DNA of 64,000 nucleotides from Streptomyces sp. NBC_00193 (GCF_026342735.1 NZ_JAPEMM010000001.1:4216001-4280000), one strand, 5' to 3'; positions 17,459 through 25,922 are shown, numbered from the stretch's first letter. Made by a program: numbers and translations. The notes: generated by a model from the sequence alone, not told the origin.

Positions 17459-17750
17459 CCCCGCCCCGCCCTTCGCCCGTTCCCCGGGGCTCCGCCCCGG
17501 ACCCGTTGCCGGGTGCGGCGCCGTTGCCGGGGGCCAGCCCCCGGACCCCCGCTCCTCAAACGCCGGAGGGGCTGGATTTTCGCCGGGGTCGGCCCCATCC
17601 AGCCTCGCCGGCGTTTGAGGCGCGGGGTCTGGGGCGGAGCCCCAGGGGGTCCGGGCGCAGCCCGGGGCCCTCCCAGCCCGTCCGGCGTTCGAGGACCGGG
17701 GTCCGGGCGGAGCCCGGGGAACGGTGGAAGGGCGGGGCGGGGAGAGGAAC
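17459..17750. repeat. Large composite inverted repeat with three copies of the dispersed element
   Basis: Cores of the form CTCAAACGCCGGMGGGGCTGG occur at 17555-17575 (forward), 17599-17619 (reverse) and 17673-17693 (reverse, diverged). The outer flank 17459-17505 is complementary, with mismatches, to about 17705-17750. The whole could fold into one long stem. It fills the 392-bp gap between the WxL gene and the DUF916 start and probably terminates or attenuates the WxL transcript. The reading frame across it is open only by base composition. Confidence 0.8.
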
Positions 17751-17808
17751 CCCCAGGGGCCACCCGGCGGGTACGCGCCACCGCCGTGCCGCAGGCGCCG
17801 TAGCGGCT

Positions 17809-18756
17809 GTGGCCCCGCGGGCATGGCAGCACCGGGCCGGGGCGACGGCTGCGGCCGTGCTCATGGGGCTCGGCATGCTCCTGCTCGGCGGAGTCGGGCC
17901 CGCCGCTGCCGCGGACAACGGGCAGTGGTCCGTGCTGCCCGCCGCCAACACCCTCGGGCAGCGCCCGTACTTCTACCTCGCCGCCGCCCCCGGCCAGGCC
18001 GTCACCGACTCCGTCACCATCGCCAACCGCACCGACCGCCCCCGCACCTTCCGCCTCTACGCCGCCGACGCCTACAACACCGCCCGCGACGGCGGCTTCG
18101 CCCTGCGCGGGCCCGAGGAGCCGCGCACCGCCACCGGCGCCTGGACGGCGCTGGCGCGGGAGCGGATCACCGTCCCGGCGAAGACGGCGGTCGACGTCGG
18201 GTTCACCCTCACCGTCCCCGACCGGGCCGAGCCCGGGGACCATCCCGGAGCCCTCGTCGCCCTGGAGGACCGGCCCGCCGACACCGCGGTGCGGGGGATC
18301 GGCGTCCAGCAGGCCGTCGCCGCCCGCCTCTACCTCCGGGTCACCGGTCCCACCGCCCCCGCCCTGGCCGTCGAGGAGCTCCGCACCGCCCGCCGCGGCG
18401 CGGCCGGCGCGGAGATCTCGTACACGCTCCACAACCTCGGCAACGTCACCCTGCGCCCCCGAGCCACCCTGACCGCCTCCGGGGCCCTCGGCCGGGGTCT
18501 GGTCTCCCGCCCCCTCACCGGCCTGCCCGCCGAGCTGCTGCCCGGCCAGCGGGTCCGGCTCACCGCGCACTGGGCGGACGCGCCCGCCCTGGAGTGGGCC
18601 GAGGTCGCGGTGGTGGCGCGGGCCGACGGGGCGGCCGCCCGGGCCACCGCCGGACACGCCGCGCACCCCGCCCTGAACGGCCTGCTCGCGGCCGCTCTCG
18701 CCCTCGTGGCGGCGGCCTGGTCGGCGCTGGGAGCCGCATCGGGGAGAATGGCCCGT
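17809..18756 (+). CDS. DUF916/WxL-associated membrane protein, no stop codon before era
   Basis: The start is taken at GTG 17809 (alternatives GTG 17857, ATG 17863). A signal peptide with core VLMGLGMLLLGGVG and an AxA site (PAAAAD) is followed by a DUF916-like domain: FYLAAAPGQAVTDSVTIANRTDRPRTFRLYAADA. The next beta-domain (YLRVTGPTAPALAVEEL, ISYTLHNLGNVTLRPRATLT) resembles the WxL host-binding domain, and the C-terminal membrane segment is LNGLLAAALALVAAAW. Partners of this kind anchor WxL proteins at the wall. No stop codon occurs before Era in the same frame, so the open frame is 629 codons long. I end this entry at the Era start; a true fusion, a lost stop or a sequencing indel are all possible. 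Confidence 0.7.
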
Positions 18757-19698
18757 ATGAGCGATCGTTCCCCCGAGACCACCAGCCCGCACCGTGCGGG
18801 CTTCGCATGCTTCGTCGGCCGTCCCAACGCGGGGAAGTCGACCCTGACCAACGCGCTCGTGGGTACCAAGGTCGCGATCACCTCCAACAGGCCGCAGACC
18901 ACCCGCCACACCGTCCGCGGCATCGTGCACCGCCCCGACGCCCAGCTCGTCCTGGTCGACACGCCCGGCCTCCACAAGCCGCGCACGCTGCTCGGCGAGC
19001 GGCTGAACGACGTGGTGCGCGCCACCTGGTCCGAGGTCGACGTGATCGGCTTCTGCCTGCCCGCGGACCAGAAGCTCGGCCCCGGTGACAAGTTCATCGT
19101 CAAGGAGCTCGCGGGGATCAAGAAGACCCCCAAGATCGCCATCATCACCAAGACCGACCTCGTCGAGTCCAAGGTGGTGGGCGAGCAGCTCATCGCCGTG
19201 CACCAGCTCGCCGAGGAGCTCGGCTTCGAGTGGGCCGAGATCGTCCCGGTCTCGGCGGTCGGCGACACCCAGGTCCAGCTGCTGGCCGACCTGATCGCGC
19301 CGATGCTGCCGAAGAGCCCGCCGCTCTACCCGGAGGGCGACCTCACCGACGAGCCCGAGATGGTGATGGTCGCGGAGCTGATCCGCGAGGCCGCGCTGGA
19401 GGGCGTACGGGACGAGCTCCCGCACTCCATCGCCGTGGTCGTCGAGGAGATGATCCCCCGGGAGAACCGCCCGGCGGACCGCCCGCTGCTGGACATCCAC
19501 GCCAACCTCTACATCGAGCGGCCGAGCCAGAAGGGCATCATCATCGGCCCGAAGGGCGCCCGCCTGAAGGAGGTCGGGATGAAGTCGCGCAAGCACATCG
19601 AGGCGCTGCTCGGCACGCCCGTCTTCCTCGACCTGCACGTGAAGGTCGCCAAGGACTGGCAGCGCGACCCCAAGCAGCTCCGCAAGCTGGGGTTCTAG
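18757..19698 (+). CDS. era: GTPase Era
   Basis: From ATG 18757 the protein is 313 residues, normal for Era. The GTPase domain has G1 GRPNAGKST, G3 DTPGLHKP and G4 TKTD. The C-terminal KH domain has the RNA-binding loop GIIIGPKGARLKEVG. Era binds the 3' end of 16S rRNA during 30S assembly. A GGGGAG site (18741-18746) lies about 10 nt before ATG 18757; ATG 18748 is too close to it. The upstream DUF916 frame enters without a stop, so independent initiation here is inferred from the SD and from normal Era length. Confidence 0.95.
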   Translation: MSDRSPETTSPHRAGFACFVGRPNAGKSTLTNALVGTKVAITSNRPQTTRHTVRGIVHRPDAQLVLVDTPGLHKPRTLLGERLNDVVRATWSEVDVIGFCLPADQKLGPGDKFIVKELAGIKKTPKIAIITKTDLVESKVVGEQLIAVHQLAEELGFEWAEIVPVSAVGDTQVQLLADLIAPMLPKSPPLYPEGDLTDEPEMVMVAELIREAALEGVRDELPHSIAVVVEEMIPRENRPADRPLLDIHANLYIERPSQKGIIIGPKGARLKEVGMKSRKHIEALLGTPVFLDLHVKVAKDWQRDPKQLRKLGF

Positions 19699-19708
19699 CA
19701 GCAGGCTT

Positions 19709-20368
19709 CTACGGAAGCCGCCGCACCTTCAGAGCATTGTCCGTACGGGTCCCGGGTCGGCCGTCAGGCTGGTTCTGGACCCGTACGTGTTCCTCCGCCA
19801 GCAGCACCTCCCAGGCCCCGGCCTCCAGTTCCAGCTGGGCGAGTACCTCGTCCGGGGTCGGGAAGTCCACCTCCGGGCGGTCCTCCTGCCAGGACGCCCA
19901 GCCCGCGTGTCCGACGACGAGCAGGATCCCGCCGGGGGCCACGGCCGCGGCGGCCCGGCGCAGGATCCGCTCCCGCGGGAACTCCCCGAAGGTGTGCAGG
20001 AAGCAGGCGGAGACCAGGTCGTACTCCCCGGCCGGGAAGGACTCCGCGAGGTCGTGCCGCTCCCACGCGGTCCGGTCCGCGACCCCGGCCTCGGCGGCGT
20101 GGACCGCCGCCCGCTCCAGGGCGACCCCGGAGATGTCCGTCCCGGTGACGTGCCAGCCCTGCCGCGCGAGCCACACGGCGTCGCCGCCCTCACCGCAGCC
20201 GAGGTCCAGGGCCCGGCCGGGAGCGAGCGGGGCGGCCTCCCGGGCCAGCACGGCGTTGGCGTCCCCGCTCCAGATCCGCTCGCTCTCGCGGTAGCGGGAG
20301 TCCCAGAACTCCTCGCCCACGAAGTCGGTCCCGGTCTCGGGGGAGTGCTGGTCGTGCGCGTGCGCCAT
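19709..20368 (-). CDS. Class I SAM-dependent methyltransferase (TehB-like)
   Basis: The 219-residue Rossmann methyltransferase shows WDSRYRESERIWSGDANAVL at the start and motif I ALDLGCGEGGDAVWLA. GTDISGVALERA is motif II, and the post-motif region is GEYDLVSACFLHTFGE. Such tellurite-resistance-type or thiol/halide methyltransferase-like proteins have varied small-molecule substrates; none can be assigned. It is convergent with era, with only 10 nt between the stops. Confidence 0.88.
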   Translation of the reverse strand: MAHAHDQHSPETGTDFVGEEFWDSRYRESERIWSGDANAVLAREAAPLAPGRALDLGCGEGGDAVWLARQGWHVTGTDISGVALERAAVHAAEAGVADRTAWERHDLAESFPAGEYDLVSACFLHTFGEFPRERILRRAAAAVAPGGILLVVGHAGWASWQEDRPEVDFPTPDEVLAQLELEAGAWEVLLAEEHVRVQNQPDGRPGTRTDNALKVRRLP

Positions 20369-20521
20369 GGCGGCCTCTTTCCGTTCGGTACGGGTACGGG
20401 TGCCCGCGCCTCCGATGCTCCGTCCGGACCTCCGCGCCGGCCAAGCACCCTTGCCGTTCCCGCAAAAAAACGGGGTCAGAATTGCGGGAGCCGCCCCGGG
20501 CCCGTCAGCGCCCCCGGCGGA

Positions 20522-21355
20522 TCACAGCGGCCGGTCGGCGATCAGGGCCGTGCCCACGGAGCGGAAGCCGAGGCGGGCGTAGAGGCGGGCCACGTCCTCG
20601 TCGCCCGCCGAGAGGAAGACCGTGCGGGCTCCGCGGGCCAGGGCGTCGGCGACCAGGGCCGCCGTCACCGCGAGGGCCAGGCCCTGGCGGCGGGCCGAGG
20701 GGAGGGTGCCGACACCGACCACCTCGGCGACGTCGCCGACCGGGACGTACTGGCCGGAGCACAGGACCACGCCGTCGCGCACGGCCGCCGCCAGGGCGGT
20801 ACGGCCCGACTCGATCATCCCCGCCACCCGGATCCGGCGGCCCTCGGAGGCCGGGTCCTGCTCCGCCGCCGCGAGCTCCGCCGGGCCCGCCTCGCCCACC
20901 GCCGTACCGGGAGCGGCGAAGGCCAGCATCGGCACCGTCACGGCCGGGCGCAGCAGCGGGTCGGCCGCGCCGAGCACCCGTACGTCCGGATGCGCGGGGA
21001 GCCGTACGGCCGCGGGGTCGAGGACCATCAGCGGATGCGCGTGGACGCTCAGCCCCGCGGCCTCCGCGGCGGCCCGCAGGGAGGGGGTGGTTTCGGCCAC
21101 CCACTCGAAGGCCTCGGGGATCTTCAGCTCCCGCTGCCGGGCCAGCACCCGCTCCACGTCGGCCACGGAGACGCCGTCGGCCGAGGCGGCGCCGAGCGCG
21201 GGCCGCGCGTAGTACGGCCAGCCGTCGCCCTCCTGGACGAACAGGGTCAGCGGGCCGAAGTCCTCGGCCCGTGCCCCGCCCGCCCGGGGGGCCGTGTCGT
21301 AGTAGCGCTCGAGCGCGGGCAGGATGCCGGAAGAAGTGATCATCCGGCCATCCAA
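20522..21355 (-). CDS. GNAT family N-acetyltransferase
   Basis: This 277-residue protein has a C-terminal GNAT domain with the acetyl-CoA loop VVGVGTLPSARRQGLALAVTAALV and the final block ARTVFLSAGDEDVARLYARLGFRSVG. The N-terminal about 130 residues form a second, degenerate domain. Start ATG 21355 has GGGAG 11 nt upstream; ATG 21343 (MITSSG) is an alternative. The acceptor substrate is unknown. It lies 14 nt after the emfourin-like gene on the same strand, so the genes may be co-transcribed. Confidence 0.85.
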   Translation of the reverse strand: MDGRMITSSGILPALERYYDTAPRAGGARAEDFGPLTLFVQEGDGWPYYARPALGAASADGVSVADVERVLARQRELKIPEAFEWVAETTPSLRAAAEAAGLSVHAHPLMVLDPAAVRLPAHPDVRVLGAADPLLRPAVTVPMLAFAAPGTAVGEAGPAELAAAEQDPASEGRRIRVAGMIESGRTALAAAVRDGVVLCSGQYVPVGDVAEVVGVGTLPSARRQGLALAVTAALVADALARGARTVFLSAGDEDVARLYARLGFRSVGTALIADRPL

Positions 21356-21370
21356 GCAACTGCTCCCTGG

Positions 21371-21640
21371 TCAGGCACCCTCTTTAAGGACCCGCGAGAT
21401 CAGCGCGCGCTGCGCGTCCGAGAGGTTCGGGTCCTGGCAGAGCACCGTCCGCCCGTCCACCGTGATCCGGTACGAGAAACCGTCCCGGATCCGGTCCGCC
21501 GGATCGCGCGGCAGGCCGGGCCGCAGGGCCAGCTGTGCCAGCGCCTGCCACTCGGCCTCGTCGGGCAGGCCGGCGGTGTCCACCTCGCCCCGCCGCTCGA
21601 TCCCCGCGAAGCCGCCCGTCCGCACCACCTGAATCCGCAT
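21371..21640 (-). CDS. Emfourin-like protealysin inhibitor
   Basis: This 89-residue protein begins MRIQVVRTGGFAGIERR and continues with DGFSYRITVDGRTVLCQDPNLSDAQRALISRVL. The short size, the RTGGFAGI N-terminus and the position directly downstream of an M4 protease match emfourin, the slow-binding inhibitor of protealysin-like peptidases. It would protect the cell from the neighbouring enzyme. The gene starts 38 nt after the protease stop. Identity rests on similarity recalled by eye. Confidence 0.75.
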   Translation of the reverse strand: MRIQVVRTGGFAGIERRGEVDTAGLPDEAEWQALAQLALRPGLPRDPADRIRDGFSYRITVDGRTVLCQDPNLSDAQRALISRVLKEGA

Positions 21641-21678
21641 GACCGCCCTTCTACCCCGTGCCCTCCGGCCCACGCTTC

Positions 21679-22734
21679 CTACCCCAGGCCGACCGTCGAC
21701 CACGCCTTCTGCAGCGCCTGGTGCTCCGCGCCGCCGTCGCCGTACCGGGTGACGGCCGCGGCGGTCGTCAGGGCGGCGAACCGGGCGAAGTCCGCCTTCG
21801 GGCCCAGCTCCCCGCCGGTCAGGGTGTCGTACCAGATCCGCCCGGCCCGCTCCCAGGCCTTGCCGCCGAGCTCGGTGGCGACGAGGTAGAAGGCGTGGTT
21901 GGGGATGCCGGAATTGATGTGCACGCCGCCGTTGTCGCGGGAGGTGCGGACGTAGTCGTCCATGGTCGCGGGCTGCGGGTCCTTGCCGAGCTCGTCGTCC
22001 TCGTACGCCGTCCCGGGCGCCTTCATCGACCGCAGGGCGAAGCCGCTGTCCACGGAGGGGCCGAGGAGTCCGGCGCCGATCAGCCAGTCGGCGTCCTCGG
22101 CGGTCTGGTCCAGCGAGTACTGCTTGATGAGGGAGCCGAAGACGTCGGACATGGACTCGTTGAGCGCGCCGGACTGGCCGTAGTACTCCAGGTCGGCGGT
22201 GTGCTGGGTGACCCCGTGGGTCAGCTCGTGCCCGATGACGTCCACGGACACGGTGAAGTCGAGGAAGAGGTCCCCGTCCCCGTCGCCGAACACCATCTGG
22301 CTGCCGTCCCAGAAGGCGTTGTTGTACAGCCGGTCGTAGTGGACGCTGGCGTCCAGCGGCAGGCCGGCGTCGTCGATGGAGTGGCGGCCGAAGCCCTTGA
22401 GGAAGAGCTCGAAGGTGGCCCCGAGCCCGGCGTAGGCACGGTTGACGCTGGCGTCCTGGCCGGCCTCCTCGCCCTCGCCGCGCACCTTCTTCCCGGGCAG
22501 CCGGGTCTTGTGCTGCGCGTCGTAGATGGTCCGCGCGGGGGTCTCGGACGGTGTCTCCACGGCGGGCGGGAGCACCGCCATCAGCCGCCGGACCCGATGG
22601 GAGGCGTCCAGTTCGAGGGTCCGCCGCGCGGCGGCGGCCCGGGCGGGGTCCTCGGACCGGGCGATCTTGTCGAGGAGGTGCGGCGGCACCACGGTGCAGA
22701 AGACGGGGTGACGGCGAGCGGAGAAGGCATCCAT
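21679..22734 (-). CDS. M4 family metallopeptidase, protealysin-like
   Basis: From ATG 22734 the protein has 351 residues. The short N-terminal pro-region carries the protealysin-type motif FCTVVPPHLLDKIA near residue 12. The catalytic domain has the zinc site HELTH (169-173) and the third ligand Glu193 in ALNESMSDVFG. The active-site His lies in DNGGVHINSGIPNHAFYL. There is no Sec signal peptide, as in protealysins, so it may be cytosolic or exported unconventionally. The open frame extends upstream to 22854, but that extension lacks family similarity. It forms a unit with the emfourin-like inhibitor. Confidence 0.92.
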   Translation of the reverse strand: MDAFSARRHPVFCTVVPPHLLDKIARSEDPARAAAARRTLELDASHRVRRLMAVLPPAVETPSETPARTIYDAQHKTRLPGKKVRGEGEEAGQDASVNRAYAGLGATFELFLKGFGRHSIDDAGLPLDASVHYDRLYNNAFWDGSQMVFGDGDGDLFLDFTVSVDVIGHELTHGVTQHTADLEYYGQSGALNESMSDVFGSLIKQYSLDQTAEDADWLIGAGLLGPSVDSGFALRSMKAPGTAYEDDELGKDPQPATMDDYVRTSRDNGGVHINSGIPNHAFYLVATELGGKAWERAGRIWYDTLTGGELGPKADFARFAALTTAAAVTRYGDGGAEHQALQKAWSTVGLG

Positions 22735-22959
22735 GCCCGGCAATGTGGCAGTGGGTGATCGCGATGTCACTAGGGGCGACCATGATTCATCAAGTCGTCT
22801 GAAAGTGCTCGCGGCACATTGACGGATCAACCGGACATCGGGCCCGAAGGGCAAGAGGCAAAGAGGCTTAGCTCACAAAGGGTGCAAAACGGACCTGCCG
22901 GTCTTGCATACTGAAACAGCCCCCGCAATACGGGGCGGCTCGGTTAGGCTCGGCCCATC

Positions 22960-23007
22960 ATGCGTTTCGGGCTGCTTCTCCTTAGCTGCCGCGGCGAGGG
23001 CCTGTAG
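22960..23007 (+). CDS. leuL: leuA leader peptide (15 aa, four consecutive Leu)
   Basis: ATG 22960 encodes MRFGLLLLSCRGEGL, with Leu codons CTG-CTT-CTC-CTT in a row and a fifth Leu before the TAG. It lies 104 nt before leuA. Leu-rich leaders before leuA are known in actinobacteria and control expression by ribosome stalling when charged tRNA-Leu is scarce. The CTT-CTC-CTT run is itself complementary to the leuA Shine-Dalgarno AGGAG (23096-23100), which suggests a link between stalling and leuA translation (inference). Confidence 0.85.
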   Translation: MRFGLLLLSCRGEGL

Positions 23008-23012
23008 TCGTA

Positions 23013-23068
23013 GGCCGACCCCCTCCCCGCGGAGTTTGGTGTTGCGGTTTTGCGACCGTCCGTCGGCC
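23013..23068 (+). promoter_or_regulatory. leuA leader region with possible attenuator stem
   Basis: GGCCGAC (23013-23019) can pair with GTCGGCC (23062-23068) just downstream of the leader peptide. The rest of the 376-bp region 22735-23110 between the divergent protease gene and leuA holds the leader and probable promoters, including a TTGACG at 22819-22824 as a possible -35. The actual alternative folds need computation. Confidence 0.45.
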
Positions 23069-23110
23069 GTCCCAGCGAACTACACGCGGACACGCGAGGA
23101 GCCCTACGTC

Positions 23111-24874
23111 ATGAGCCAGCACACTTTTGTCGGTCGCCCCACGCCCATCACGAACGCGACCCACACCCAGAAGCCCTCCGGGATGCCCATCCACAAGTAC
23201 GGCTCGTACGAGCAGGTGGACATTCCCGACCGCACCTGGCCCGAGGCCCGCGTCACCAAGGCGCCCCGCTGGCTCTCCACGGACCTGCGCGACGGCAACC
23301 AGTCGCTGATCGACCCGATGACCCCCGCCCGCAAGCGCGAGATGTTCGACCTGCTGGTGCGCATGGGCTACAAGGAGATCGAGGTCGGCTTCCCGTCCTC
23401 CGGTGAGACCGACTTCAACTTCGTGCGCTCCATCATCGAAGAGGGCGCGATCCCGGACGACGTGACCATCTCCGTACTGACCCAGGCCCGCGAGGACCTG
23501 ATCGAGCGGACCGTGGAGTCGCTGGTCGGCGCCAAGCGCGCCACCGTGCACCTGTACAACGCGACCGCGCCCACCTTCCGCCGGGTCGTCTTCCGCGGCT
23601 CCAAGGAGCAGATCAAGCAGATCGCCGTCGACGGCACCCGCCTGGTCATGGAGTACGCCGACAAGCTGCTGGGCGCCGACACCGTCTTCGGCTACCAGTA
23701 CAGCCCGGAGATCTTCACCGACACCGAGCTGGACTTCGCCCTGGAGGTCTGCGAGGCCGTCTGCGACGTGTGGCAGCCGTCCGAGGGCCGCGAGATCATC
23801 CTGAACCTGCCCGCCACCGTGGAGCGCTCGACGCCCTCCACCCACGCGGACCGCTTCGAGTGGATGGCCCGCAACCTGACCCGCCGCGAGCACATCTGCA
23901 TCTCCGTGCACCCGCACAACGACCGCGGCACCGCCGTGGCGGCCGCCGAGCTGGCCCTGATGGCCGGCGCCGACCGCATCGAGGGCTGCCTGTTCGGGCA
24001 GGGCGAGCGCACCGGCAACGTCGACCTGATCACGCTGGGCATGAACCTGTTCTCGCAGGGCATCGACCCGCAGATCGACTTCTCGCAGATCGACGAGATC
24101 CGTCGCACCAGCGAGTACTGCAACCAGATGGAAGTCCACCCGCGCCACCCCTACGCGGGCGACCTCGTCTACACCGCCTTCTCCGGCTCCCACCAGGACG
24201 CCATCAAGAAGGGCTTCGACGCCATGGAGGCCGACGCGGCCGCCCAGGGCAAGACCGTCGACGACATCGAGTGGGCGGTCCCGTATCTGCCCATCGACCC
24301 GAAGGACGTCGGCCGCTCCTACGAGGCGGTCATCCGGGTCAACTCGCAGTCCGGCAAGGGCGGCATCGCGTACGTCCTGAAGAACGACCACAAGCTGGAC
24401 CTGCCGCGCCGCATGCAGATCGAGTTCTCGCGGATCATCCAGGCCAAGACCGACTCCGAGGGCGGCGAGGTCACCCCGAAGGCGATCTGGGACGTCTTCC
24501 AGGACGAGTACCTGCCCAACCCCGAGAACCCGTGGGGCCGCATCCAGCTGCGCTCCGGCTCGACCGCCACCGACAAGGACGGCACCGACACGCTGACCGT
24601 CGAGGCGGTCGTGGACGGCGTCGAGTCCGTGCTGAACGGCACCGGCAACGGCCCGATCTCGGCCTTCTTCGACGCGCTGGCCGCGATCGGCATCGACGCC
24701 CGCCTGCTGGACTACACCGAGCACACGATGAGCGAGGGCGCCTCCGCGGTCGCCGCCTCGTACATCGAGTGCGCGATCGACGGCCGCGTCCTGTGGGGCA
24801 TCGGCATCGACGCGAACACCACCCGCGCCTCCCTGAAGGCGGTCATCTCCGCCGTCAACCGCGCGGGCCGCTGA
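23111..24874 (+). CDS. leuA: 2-isopropylmalate synthase
   Basis: This 587-residue LeuA is the long actinobacterial form. The catalytic HMGL-like domain shows STDLRDGNQSLIDPM at the start and the metal-binding SVHPHNDRGTAVAAAEL. GADRIEGCLFGQGERTGNVDL follows. The C-terminal regulatory domain for leucine feedback ends with GASAVAASYIECAIDGR and a final AVNRAGR. It condenses acetyl-CoA with 2-ketoisovalerate, the first step of leucine synthesis. A GAGGAG site precedes ATG 23111 and the Leu-rich leader lies upstream. Confidence 0.97.
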   Translation: MSQHTFVGRPTPITNATHTQKPSGMPIHKYGSYEQVDIPDRTWPEARVTKAPRWLSTDLRDGNQSLIDPMTPARKREMFDLLVRMGYKEIEVGFPSSGETDFNFVRSIIEEGAIPDDVTISVLTQAREDLIERTVESLVGAKRATVHLYNATAPTFRRVVFRGSKEQIKQIAVDGTRLVMEYADKLLGADTVFGYQYSPEIFTDTELDFALEVCEAVCDVWQPSEGREIILNLPATVERSTPSTHADRFEWMARNLTRREHICISVHPHNDRGTAVAAAELALMAGADRIEGCLFGQGERTGNVDLITLGMNLFSQGIDPQIDFSQIDEIRRTSEYCNQMEVHPRHPYAGDLVYTAFSGSHQDAIKKGFDAMEADAAAQGKTVDDIEWAVPYLPIDPKDVGRSYEAVIRVNSQSGKGGIAYVLKNDHKLDLPRRMQIEFSRIIQAKTDSEGGEVTPKAIWDVFQDEYLPNPENPWGRIQLRSGSTATDKDGTDTLTVEAVVDGVESVLNGTGNGPISAFFDALAAIGIDARLLDYTEHTMSEGASAVAASYIECAIDGRVLWGIGIDANTTRASLKAVISAVNRAGR

Positions 24875-24890
24875 TCGTACGCGGACGCAC

Positions 24891-24930
24891 CGGAACCCCG
24901 CTCCTCCCCTTCGGGAGGGGCGGGGTTCCG
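24891..24930 (+). terminator. leuA terminator
   Basis: An 18-bp stem (24891-24908 with 24913-24930, one G.U pair) closes a 4-nt CTTC loop, 17 nt after the leuA stop. It also faces the convergent SDR gene and may serve both strands. Confidence 0.85.
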
Positions 24931-24953
24931 CCGTTTCCGCACGGCTCCGGCGA

Positions 24954-25713
24954 TCAGCGCGCCAGGTAGCCGCCGTCCACCGGCAGGACGACGCCCGTCA
25001 CGAACGAGGCCGCGTCGGAGGCCAGGAAGGCGATGACGCGGGCGACCTCCTCCGGTTCGCCGAGCCGGCCCATCGGGTGGGCAGCCGCGATCTCCTCGAG
25101 GTACTCCGGCCCGCCCGGCTCGTCCGTCAGCGCCAGCACCCGCTCCGTACGGATGGTCCCGGGGGCCACCGCGTTGACCCGGATCCCCCGCGCCGCCCAC
25201 TCCACCGCCAGGTGCTTGGTCAGCCCCGAGGCCACGAACTTCGCCGGGCCGTACGCGGCCTGGCGGGCCTGGCCGGCCACCCCCGAGATCGAGGACACGC
25301 AGACCAGCGCCCCGCCGGGCGTGGGCTGCGCGGTCATGGCCTCGATGGCGTACTTGCAGGTCAGGAACATGCCCCGGCCGTCGATCGCCATGACCCGGTC
25401 CCAGTCCTCGGGGCTGGTCTCCCGTACATCCGAAAGAGGGAGCACTCCGGCGTTCGCCACGGCGACGTCGAGCCGCCCGTACGCGCCGACCGCGGCCTCC
25501 ACCATCGCGCGGTTGGCCCCGGGATCGGACACGTCACCCGTCACCACGGTGATCTCGTGCCCCTCACCGGCCAGCCGTGCGCGCAGGGCCTCCAGGCCGG
25601 GGCCGTTGACGTCGGACGCGGTCACCCGGGCCCCGGGAGCGGGCCAGCAGCAGGGCCGTGGCCCGGCCGATGCCGCTCGCGGCACCGGTGACCAGACAGG
25701 ACTTCTCGTTCAT
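24954..25713 (-). pseudogene. SDR family oxidoreductase with an N-terminal frameshift
   Basis: The true start is ATG 25713 (MNEKSCLVTGAASGIGRATALLLARS), whose TGAASGIG is the Rossmann NAD(P) motif. The frame then breaks. Removing one G from the GGG at 25635-25637 joins it to GARVTASDVNGPGLEALRARL and an intact remainder. That remainder has NAG (VANAGVL), the Ser in VSSISGVAG, YGPAK (catalytic Tyr-x3-Lys) and the C-terminal VLPVDGGYLAR. The repaired product would be about 252 residues and the substrate is unknown. The single-base indel sits in a GC homopolymer context, so it may be a real mutation or a sequencing error. The downstream frame alone lacks the cofactor motif. Confidence 0.8.
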
Positions 25714-25922
25714 GCGGCCGAGCGTAGGGAAGCCGGGGGGCGGCCGTGGACGACGGGCGCGCAGGTGGGGCCGGGTGCGGGGCCGGGCGGGGGCAGGGGC
25801 GCAGATCGGCCAAGTACGGCGGCCGGGCGATGTTGTCTTGTCACACGACTGACGCATCCTCACCGATGTGGCTAACATCACGCCAACCCGGCGATGTTGC
25901 CGGAAGGTTACGGAGGTGCGAC

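Noticed and set aside
17413..17808. N-terminal extension of the DUF916-Era frame back to 17413
   Set aside because: This stretch is the dispersed inverted repeat; its translation is Pro/Gly/Arg low complexity and precedes a good signal peptide, so it is unlikely to be translated.
20460..20500. A7 run and partial stem (TCCCGC/GCGGGA) between the methyltransferase and GNAT genes as a frameshift site
   Set aside because: It is intergenic; more likely a weak terminator for the minus-strand GNAT gene.
22982..24724. 580-codon open frame opposite leuA
   Set aside because: Composition-driven antisense frame; LeuA is intact on the plus strand.
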